Assembly: GCF_030272615.1 (NCBI RefSeq)
Contig: NC_081415.1
Location: 421,750,757 to 421,814,756 of the forward strand
Reading direction: 5' to 3'
Length of the DNA: 64,000 nt
Source of the DNA: Cryptomeria japonica
Lineage: Eukaryota; Streptophyta; Pinopsida; Cupressales; Cupressaceae
Shown here: positions 56,303 through 64,000 of the stretch, piece after piece
How the letters are laid out: each line of letters opens with the position of its first letter
How positions within the stretch are numbered: position 1 is the stretch's first letter
The notes under the pieces: model-generated
What the model saw: the letters and a program-made list of their open reading frames with translations, nothing else
Told to the model about the DNA's origin: nothing
Database searches by the model: none
Made by a program: the position numbers and the translations under genes

Positions 56303-57430
56303 AATCTACATAACACATGCAAATTTTATCTAATTAACCTGATTAAATATAAATGCAAGATTGTTTTCTTTACCTTAGCATTAGACTTCAACAAAATTTT
56401 GGTTTAACATTAAAAATATCCATATAAAAATTTTCTAATCATAGAATTGATTGCAGGAGCATGTCATTGTATTCCTCAAAATTGAAATAAAGCCAATAAT
56501 GAAATAGTCAATAACAATTTTATCCTTCATCCATACCAAAAAGAAAAATGATCAAAATTAACCATCAATTTTGATTATTATGAGCAAATATTATCCCAAG
56601 CAATGTTATTTAACCTTAAATTTTGAGGTAGATAATATTTATGTATAGCTAACCAAAATCAGGATACACACAAGACCGATTTAACTGCAAATTTGAAAAT
56701 CGTACCATGTCACCTGCTTCGCAAATGACTGGAATCCCGTGGTTGAATGTTCTTCCAAAACCATGTACAGGGCCACGTAAGCTACCAATTTCTGAGAGCC
56801 TTCCAAACGATCCAAATTAAATGTGTGAAGAAGCACAACTGTCACTCTTTCAATGGTCCGCATAAAAAATCAAATGAAAAGTCATAGTTGTGAAAGCCCA
56901 GTGGACCCAAATGTTTTACTGTTATGGTACAAGCTCAATCAGTTTCAGATTTCAAAACCCATTCCTGAGAGGACTCTGTTGATGACTATGGCCTGCTACA
57001 TATCTCCGACGGACTTCCGAGGCAATTTAAGTTTATGTGAAGAATGCCCACAACTAAGAAGGCTCAAGGCATAAGGTATGAGACTATCTGAATGACTTTT
57101 TTCTTTTGAGGGCACCGGTGTTTTTCCTTCGAGAAATCGGAGGGAAAATGAGTAAAGTTCAATGATTTATGGTCTATTTCCATGTAATTGATACAGAAAC
57201 CCACTTGAGATTGAGCACTTAGATTTTGAAAGCTGAAGCTTATTTTAATAATTTTAAGTAGACAAAGTGGGATTAGTATCTTAGCCCAGCAGCAAGATTT
57301 ACTCCTGCACAAACGTTTACAATCCAATTCTAATAGAAACCTTGCCCCTGCCCCCGCCCTCTCCTCCTCCCCCTCCTTTCTTTAGATGGAGGAATCAGTA
57401 CTAATAGGGATCCTATTTGTGAGGTTCTAA
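56303..57430. other. Intergenic interval, mostly no gene
   Basis: AT-rich to 56,680; one open minus-strand segment (next entry); then a C-rich stretch CTCCTCCTCCCCCTCC at 57,360-57,378 next to the copia derivative. No retroelement termini identified here. Confidence 0.45.
56681..56863 (-). CDS. Possible small exon or ORF, unassigned
   Basis: A 60-codon frame starting at a true ATG (56,863) reads MRTIERVTVVLLHTFNLDRL, then EGSQKLVAYVALYMVL, an amphipathic helical composition unlike the neighbouring repeats. An in-frame TGA sits three codons upstream. A GT at GAAGCAG/GTGACATGG (about 56,712) could be a splice donor, in which case the coding part would end there. The helix pattern faintly recalls an alpha-helical scaffold such as CNOT11, but the similarity is too weak to assert. 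It may be a chance ORF or a gene fragment. Confidence 0.22.
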   Translation of the reverse strand: MRTIERVTVVLLHTFNLDRLEGSQKLVAYVALYMVLEEHSTTGFQSFAKQVTWYDFQICS

Positions 57431-57639
57431 GATTGTGTAAATTTTAGAAGAACGAATAACTTCAGAAAACAAAAACAATGGAGACGCAAATATAGTGGTT
57501 CATCAAATTGGCTCTTTCTTATAATCTTTGTACTGAATAATTATACATCACAGCAGCTTCAGCTGTCTCTTGTTTTTATATACAAACATTAACCATCCAG
57601 CTCTTGAAGAACTTTCGAAAAAGAAACAATCTTTGTCAA

Positions 57640-58338
57640 AAACCGTATTGGCTTTGCTGTCCCTTACCTTTTCTTGTACCTTCTTGTAAGACCTTCTTTT
57701 GTTATTATTTCTGCCTCTATCTTGAGGCCTTCTCCTATTGACAACCGTCAAGCATCATTGGAAGAGATTTCTTGGTTCTTTCTTCTCATGTCTTCGCTGA
57801 GAAGAGTAGTAGCAACATCATCAAATTTTAATTTGTTCTTGTCAAACACAATAGCTATCACTACTCCTTCCCAGCTGTTTGAAAGAGAACACAATAATAA
57901 GACAGCTTTGTTTTCATCATCTTGATTCATACCTACCGAAATTGCTTGATTGATTAGGGTATTAAATTCATTGAGGTGATTTGAAATGTTCCCTCCTTTC
58001 TTCATCTTTAAACTGTATAGCTTTTTCATGATGAAAACTTTATTTGCAGCTGATGCCATTTCATACATGGCAGAGAGTTTGTCTCATAACTCCTTTGTTG
58101 TCTTCTCAGCTGAAACATTGAAAAGAAAATTGCTTGACAATGAAAGGAATATTGTTGCTCTCGCCTTCCTATCTAATTTCTCCCACTCTTCATCAGCCAT
58201 CATAGTTGGCTTCTTCGCTTTTCCTTCGAGTGCGAGTGAAAGATCTTGCTTAATCAGCAGCAATTCCATCTGCACTTTTCAAAGCCCAAAATTCCGCCCT
58301 GCGAATTTCTGAATCTTCCATTTATCCGCTTCTTCCAT
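57640..58338 (-). pseudogene. Copia Gag remnant (UBN2-type)
   Basis: From ATG 58,338 the frame is kept to about 57,640: MEEADKWKIQKFAGRNFGL, stop (TGA for Trp), KVQMELLLIKQDL, KPTMMADEEWEKLDRKA, stop after TTKEL, then NKVFIMKKLYSLKMKKGGNI and LLLCSLSNSWEGVV. It parallels the Gag at 49,346-50,220 residue by residue (compare KPTTISDEEWDILDRKA), so both come from the same TNT1-like group. The zinc knuckle is deleted. Confidence 0.88.
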
Positions 58339-58382
58339 GACTCTGAAAATTCTTCACCGATTTTCAAAAAGCTTCACCCCCG

Positions 58383-58397
58383 AACTCTGATATCAAT
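58383..58397 (-). other. Primer-binding site of the copia derivative
   Basis: In element orientation ATTGATATCAGAGTT directly follows the LTR; it matches the initiator tRNA complement (ATTGGTATCAGAG) with one change. Confidence 0.8.
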
Positions 58398-58643
58398 TGT
58401 AAATTCTAGAAAAGCAAATAAATTCAGAAAACAAAAACAATAAAAACGCAAACACAGATTTTTATAATGGTTCACCAAATTGACTACATCCACTCTAAAG
58501 CAGAAGAACTTTCTGTACTGAATAATTATATATAACAACAACTTCAGCCGTCTCTTATTTTTATATACAAACATTAACCATCCAGCTCTTGAAGAACTTT
58601 ATAAAGAAAAATAGAATAAACCGTTGGGCTTCATTACCCAACA
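58398..58643 (-). repeat. 5' LTR of the copia derivative
   Basis: 246 bp. In element orientation it starts TGTTGGGTAATGAAGCCC and ends AGAATTTACA. It aligns with 57,436-57,620 and with the extra fragment at 58,649-58,757. Compared with the latter it lacks about 35 bp around CGAACAGTCACAATATTTGG. Confidence 0.85.
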
Positions 58644-58648
58644 GATTG

Positions 58649-58757
58649 TTGTTTTTATAGACAAACATTAACCATCCAGCTCTTGAAGAACTTTCGAAAA
58701 AGAAACGAACAGTCACAATATTTGGAAGAAAAATAGAATAAACCAATTTATAATTTT
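58649..58757 (-). repeat. Extra LTR fragment next to the copia derivative
   Basis: TTTTTATAGACAAACATTAACC...GAAAAATAGAATAAACC repeats the middle of the adjacent LTR, outside the TSD. It preserves a segment absent from both flanking LTRs, so it is a remnant of an independent copy at the target site or of a rearrangement. Confidence 0.75.
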
Positions 58758-59777
58758 CATTGACATGAGCTACCATCACTTATGTCTTTAACTCACAGAA
58801 TAATTGAAGTTAGGGATTCAAATCTGGGATTATCATTAATGTGTTTCATCATTCTGTAGGTTATAAACTCTTTTGGTATTTGATGGAGGATTTTATATCA
58901 TTCATAAGTAGATTTTACTATTAGTCTATGTTGATATCTCTTTGACTGAGAGTCAAAGTCTGAGGGATATTCATTCTGCCAACATTACTTAAGACACAAA
59001 CCTTGCTTCATCTCTTATATCATACTTCTAAGAATTTGAACTTTGGTGGATGATATAATCAAGAAACATACCATCACTCTTATTTACAACTATTTGATCT
59101 TTTTTCAATCTTCACAATTTGATGCGTTTTAAGAATTCACTTGAGATTGTGATAGTGGGTTTGCAGATCTACCTGTGGCAAGGGTAATGGCTACTGTTAT
59201 GAGGGGTACATATTTTGCATTCTGATAATAATGATGTACATATTTGTGAGGTCTAATCAAGCTAGAAGGCACTCTTTCGGTTGCTTATCAGATTCATTGT
59301 GCTCATGTAAAATATGCCTCAATTTGACATCAGGGACTTTGCTTGACATCCTGTATATTCGACAACTATGTACTCATAAGTGAGTCAGGACATAGCAAGA
59401 AGCCATGCTTTGAGCTTGGAATCAGATTCTAATAAGTTTTCCATCATATGGTTGCTGTTATCTCGTTTGATCTGAGGTGATAATTCAGCTAAGCTTGGAG
59501 TTATGGAACTTGCCTAACTGATGAGATGGGCACACTGCTAAACAAAAGAGATCAGATTTATAAGTGAGACCAGCTAAAACCAGAAGGCAGGATTTGGTTT
59601 CTGGATCAGCTTATCATAAGAAGGCTTGCCTTGTTATAGGTCCCCTCTCATTTGTGCTCAGGACGGATTTGGTGGGAAGGCTCTTACCCCATCAAGGCAA
59701 ACCTATATGGAAGACCAAACTTAATCCCCTGAATCAAGAACAAGATTCAAGTCAGTTTTATTTAAGCAATTCAAAGA
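58758..59777 (+). other. Upstream region of the membrane-protein exon
   Basis: No retroelement or protein similarity seen. Short open frames here (for example 59,564-59,791) overlap the exon in another frame and are not credible. It probably contains the promoter and 5' UTR of the gene starting at 59,778. TTTATAAGTG at 59,557 is the only TATA-like word noted near the start, and it is weak evidence. Confidence 0.4.
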
Positions 59778-60235
59778 ATGGGAAGTTTTGAAGGAAGAAA
59801 TGATCCGCCATGGAGATTTTGGGACTTTTTTGTTACTGCTGTGATATGCATAGCTTGCATTCCATTCATTCTGGGGAACATTGTGTTACTCTGCAATAGG
59901 CACTACAGACCCATCAAGACCAAGAGTGTGCACTTAACTGTGCTGAGCTCCGTGGGAGGATTGATATGTATAGTGGCAACAATTGTTGTGAATAATCCAG
60001 GGAGAAAACAGGATTCTATTTGGGCATTTTGCACTCTCTGGACTTTTTGGCTCCAAGCCTGCTTTGGGTTCTCTTTATGGCTCAACTGCTTGAATGTGAG
60101 ACTGATTGTTCTGCACAGTATCTTCAACTTGAAAAGGGGCGCCAAATCCATGAAATCTAATCTGATAAAACTTGTAGGTCTGCTCTCACCGACTATCATC
60201 CTTTGCATATGTGCATCCGTGATGCATTCAATCAG
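59778..60235 (+). CDS. First coding exon of a multi-pass membrane protein, possibly 7TM-RGS (RGS1-like)
   Basis: ATG 59,778 opens 152 codons plus two bases, ending at CAG/GTAAGT (intron from 60,236), a textbook plant donor; the intron phase is 2. Four hydrophobic helices are visible: about residues 16-39 (FFVTAVICIACIPFILGNIV), 51-72, 82-112 and 129-149. The loop after helix 1 is basic (NRHYRPIKTK), and helices 3-4 carry LWTFWLQACFGFSLWLNCLN then HSIFNLKRG. This spacing, with Trp/Gly-Phe in helix 3 and a basic loop before helix 4, resembles the N-terminal half of plant RGS1, a plasma-membrane protein whose RGS box accelerates GTP hydrolysis by G-alpha. No RGS box lies in the window. The frame has no stops and clean composition, unlike every other coding region here, so this is most likely a live host gene. 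An unrelated 7TM protein remains possible. Confidence 0.6.
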
Positions 60236-62938
60236 GTAAGTCGCCATAGACTCATCAAATTCCTGTAAAGCTTTCCGATATATTTTCCATAGTTTTTTTT
60301 TTCTTTTTTAATTAAGACATAGATATTTATAATTTTATTAGTTTAAGTATTACATATTTATATTTTTCTCAGATAACTTTTAGTTAATACTACTTTAAAC
60401 ATTTATTTGATAATAATTTAATAGATCATTGTTTTGTGGTATCAAATAAATTCATAGTCAAGATGTGGACATTTCCACATTTATCATGAACTTATATGTT
60501 TGTTTCGTGTTCAAGAAAATATAAGTTATTATCTATATTCTTTTTTCCAAATTTTTTCTATTTTTTCGATCTTTCATGTTGAATAAATAGTTCACTATAA
60601 TTAATAAATAACTTGTTAATATGCAATGTTTGTGTAACATTAGTCACCCAAAATGTAAATATATGACTTGCAATGAAACTTTGAATCATGTGTACAACAA
60701 AACACAAGATTTGAGTAACAATAAAACCAATACATTACAATTAAGTATATTAATTCCATTTGATTGATATTGTCAAACATGTAAGAGTGTGATGTCCGTG
60801 CATCAGTTCAAAATTTAAATTTCTCATGCATACAATTATGTATGTCAAATTAAGCCTACATGGGCACATGTTTTCGTCCAAATTCAATATTGTTTTTGAG
60901 CACATAACATCAAATCATCCCATAATTATTTTTTAATTTTTAGAATAATAGTTTGGACACTAGCACCAAGATATTATAAAGACAACTTTTAATCTAGGTC
61001 CAATAATTGTTCAGTTGCCCACCTTTTTATGTTAGTTTGATCTCAATCTCAATGGCATCACCTCAACCATTATTGTCGATTTAGAGGAAAAGTGTGGTGC
61101 AATCACCAAAAAAATTATAGGCAATTAAGGGCAAAGGGGAGTGTTATCATTAATGAAATTATAGCCTTTAGTTAAATATACAATTATAGGCACTTTGGAG
61201 AAATATTTATAATTTTCATGCAATTATAGGTATTTTACAGAAAAAAGTATGTATCATCACCATTCAACTATAAGCACTTTAAAGATGCGCATTGCCACAT
61301 AAATATAGACAATTTAGGGTTAATGTGTTTAATCACCTATGCAAAAGTTATTATGTTTCTGGGCTGGATAAAAAAAAGTGCAAGTTTAGATTCCTATCTA
61401 AATAAAAAAATTCTCCATTGACAAGTTATGTATTCACTTCATCTATTTCTCCAATTAAGAATTTGTGATTTCTAGATTTAAGGTTTGGATGATCCAATGC
61501 CAACTATGGGATGGGAGGGTACTTTGTTAAAAAATAGTGAATAGTCAAAGGCTACGAGTTAGTCTCCTATTCCTAGCAAGTTCTGGAGAAAGATCATTCT
61601 TAATTTTTAATTTGTATTATATTTTGTATCGTGTATTGTTTGATTAATCTCTATAATTGTATTTTTCATGAAGACCTACATATTTCTCATGTGTTGATAT
61701 TGATACCAATGTTATCATTGTATAGACCTATGTGCTTTTGATTACATATTTCTCATGTGTTAATATTGGTATAATTTTTTTATTCATGGATTCATTACAT
61801 AGACATGTATTTTTTTCATTCTTTTATTTTTTATGTAGACTATATTAATGGTTGTAATTATTGGTTGAGTAAAGTCCATGTTTTATTTACTTCCAAATAA
61901 ATTCATCTAGGAGATTACAACATTTGGGAGACTACTATGGACTTTTGTTCTATTTTTCTATTGAATCCTTGACATTTAGAGTCTAGACTCGACATTCACA
62001 CTTATTTTTTTGTCTCCATGTTAATGGTTTTGTGTTGGTGTCACTACATTTCAATCAATAACCAACTTTTCAAAATTAGTCCTTTTTAGGTCCTAGTCTA
62101 GTTGGTCTACCTCACCTTCTATAGGTCACAAAAAGGCTTTATTAATACTTAAACTTTTGAAGAACCACTTCAATACTATAATTTGTTGTTGACTTGCAAT
62201 CGATAGTCATCACACCATTTAACTTATCCTTTGCCACTTGGATACAACTGACAATGGGTTTTGTGGATGTGGTCTTTCTTTGCAAATAAAGGCTCTAACA
62301 ATCATTAAACTTAAGCTTGTAACTTGTAAAGCTTTACATATTTTTTGATAGACAAACATTTACGTGGCTACTATTCATTACTTGATTAGCTATATTATAA
62401 TATGAATAAAAATATTAATATGATTGAACTATATTATTAAGGCATAATAAAAGAATCTCTCTGTCTCTCTCTCACACATGCATACATGATGATATTATAG
62501 TCTTCTTTTACATATAGATGTACTTAGAGCTTTACTAGAAATTACTATGGGTCATCTACCCTCCTCTTCTTGTAGCCCACAAATAGGCTATATTAATATT
62601 CAACCTTTAAAAAGCATTTTTTTGTTATAATTTGTTCTTGAGATACAATTAGAAACTACTATGCCTTTTAAGTTACTATTTACCACTTTGGGAAAAAAAA
62701 CTAATTATATAGTTTGGGTCCTTTTTTACAATTAATAGCTTTGTTGGTCACCAATCTTAAGCATGCTGCCAACAAAGCCTATAGTGTCAGTGTTTTACAT
62801 CATTGCTATAATGTATCAAAATTCATACAACCATTATTCATTATTTGATGAGTTCTTAAGTAGATCCATGTAAGCATCCACATAGAATGGACAAAATTGT
62901 TTCAAGATAATTATTTTTATATACCAACTGTAATGCCT
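60236..62938 (+). other. Probable long intron, no second exon seen
   Basis: Starts GTAAGTCGCC. The following AT-rich sequence has no open frame continuing a membrane or RGS protein and no retroelement pair. It contains the ATAGGCACTTT-type repeat (next entry) and a short CTCTCTGTCTCTCTCTCACA microsatellite at 62,457-62,476. Long introns are characteristic of conifer genes. Confidence 0.45.
61100..61320 (+). repeat. Degenerate repeat built on AATTATAGGCACTTT
   Basis: AATTATAGGCACTTTGGAG, AATTATAGGTATTTTACAG, AACTATAAGCACTTTAAAG and AAATATAGACAATTTAGGG occur at roughly 55-60 bp intervals, with a related TTATAGGCAATTAAGGG at the start: about five diverged units. Confidence 0.6.
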
Positions 62939-64000
62939 ACCAAAATACCCTAGAGAAATAAAGATAATTAACATGCAAATAGAGATTTTTTTTAAAAAAA
63001 CATCGTCTAATACAACACATATATCCATCATGAATATAAGCATAAAGCATAATCATACAATCTCATAACGCAAGCGGAAATAAACACAAATCAACATTCA
63101 TCTTCCCTAGGGTATCTCAATGTCATTACTTACAACATCACCATAAGCAATAACATCATGAATGCTACTATAATCCAATGCAATCTACTCATCTACCAAT
63201 TACTTTTTCCATGCATAAATATAGGATCAACCTCTAATCTATCTATCACGAATTCCTTCATTAATAATGCAACCCATTTAAACCCCATTAGGTTCATTTT
63301 AAAACACCAATACAAATGTCCCTAATCCCAATTACTTAATCATCATCTAACATCATAATTCCATTTCCAATATAATCTACCACATTACTAACCCATTTTC
63401 TTTAATATACCATCCATACGATACTAAGTGCACATCAATAAAATCAATCACATTATTTCCATTAACCATTCAATATCCAAGATACAATAGGAATACATCA
63501 ATATGGTCTCTTACTACAACATAGCTATAACCTAATGCATCAAATAACACTATAAATATATTTCCATTTACATCTAGGAGCATAGCTCTCAATTACATGT
63601 ACAATGATCTCACGAACTCTGCAAATGCATATTGCCATATGAATCAAGTACATCCATCTGCTACAATATCCATCCATAAGTTGAAGAGATAAGAATCCAC
63701 ATCCATGCATAAAAGCATCCAACGAAGAATCTCTCAATGGAAGAAGGCATCCAACCACCCAACCATGTGGAACCAAACGAACCACCCCCCGTGCTAGGAG
63801 ATGACACAAGGTCCCACACACACTTTAGACCTAGGATGACACCTAACAACCAAAGAGACTCAACAACTTAAGAACCACAACCAAGAAGCAACCAAATGCA
63901 ACAAGCCAAATCATACCACAAGGTTGATCATAAACATAGAAACTCTTAGAGGCGTACCAAAAACCATGGCATAAGGAACAAGGACCAAGGACACATGTGT
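62939..64000 (+). mobile_element. Probable partial LTR or repeat running off the window
   Basis: TGTAATGCCTACCAAAATACCC at 62,939 looks like an LTR start. It is followed by AT-rich then A/C-rich non-coding DNA (AACCAAGAAGCAACC-type text) without ORFs to the end. No partner LTR is inside the window, so the call rests on composition and the TG start. Confidence 0.33.

Larger units (their letters stand above)
57436..58643 (-). mobile_element. Copia deletion derivative: LTR-gag-LTR, 1.2 kb
   Basis: On the minus strand: 5' LTR (58,643-58,398), PBS, gag (58,338 to about 57,640), then directly 3' LTR sequence to 57,436. Exact TSD GATTG at 57,431-57,435 and 58,644-58,648. Protease, integrase, RT and RNase H are missing: Gag's basic tail (RRPQDRGRNNNKRRSYKK) runs into LTR text. 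The left LTR has lost its terminal part (no TGTTGGGTAATG), so a single deletion probably removed pol, the PPT and the beginning of the 3' LTR. Confidence 0.85.

Noticed and set aside
59903..60247. Minus-strand open frame opposite the membrane-protein exon
   Set aside because: Complement of hydrophobic codons; the plus-strand frame has a better start, helices and a splice donor.
62457..62476. CTCTCTGTCTCTCTCTCACA stretch considered as a GAGA-type regulatory element
   Set aside because: Short imperfect microsatellite far from any start site; no support beyond simple sequence.
1..64000. CRISPR arrays, prophage, bacterial operons, tRNA or rRNA genes
   Set aside because: Direct repeats present are LTRs and tandem DNA repeats without spacer logic; no cloverleaf or rRNA core sequence was recognised by eye, and all coding remnants are plant retroelement types.

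Overview
This 64 kb window reads as nuclear DNA of a seed plant with a large, repeat-dominated genome. A gymnosperm, probably a conifer, fits best: nearly everything is old LTR retrotransposon sequence, elements are nested in one another, several LTRs exceed 1 kb, and the one convincing host gene piece is a single exon followed by at least 3.7 kb with no second exon. No bacterial-style operons, CRISPR arrays, rRNA or tRNA genes are visible. The organism call is inference.

Layout. 0.3-2.2 kb: minus-strand remnant of a LINE with a C-terminal RNase H. 4.0-7.76 kb: decayed Ty3/gypsy pol with an extra RNase H placed before the reverse transcriptase, cut off by a TGTAGACACC-type LTR (7.76-9.76 kb). 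10.9-14.6 kb: ruined non-pol ORFs (acidic, coiled coil) followed by an LTR-like block. 15.8-18.9, 25.4-26.2 and 38.9-39.6 kb: very C-poor, gene-free DNA that looks like one locus split by two insertions. 18,878-25,388: LTR element with Gag remnants and no pol; one of its LTRs holds a 372 bp insertion and a 111 bp duplication. 26,210-38,867: chromodomain gypsy element (chromovirus) missing its RT core. Inside its protease-RT interval sits a complete 6.9 kb LTR element (28,684-35,581, TSD TGAAG) that has no pol and instead carries a zinc-knuckle Gag and a ~1,085-codon ORF I cannot assign to a retroelement enzyme. This is the best candidate for something undescribed.

40,588-47,415: minus-strand Ty1/copia element with exact 5 bp TSD; its 5' LTR holds a nested solo LTR with its own TSD. 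48,856-53,799: plus-strand Ty1/copia (TNT1/Tork-like) with two 430 bp LTRs, TSD, PBS, PPT and one uninterrupted gag-pol frame broken only by five TAG codons. It sits in a tandem-repeat tract (to 56.3 kb) also hit by a 1.76 kb solo LTR. 57,436-58,643: copia deletion derivative (LTR-gag-LTR). 59,778-60,235: first coding exon of a multi-pass membrane protein, perhaps a 7TM-RGS protein, ending at a GTAAGT donor. 62.9 kb to the end: probable start of another LTR.

No element looks able to encode all its own enzymes: the pols carry stops, deletions or lost catalytic residues, mostly explicable by C-to-T/G-to-A change. The boundaries and TSDs allow the insertion order to be reconstructed. All domain calls come from reading translations by eye; no database search was run.
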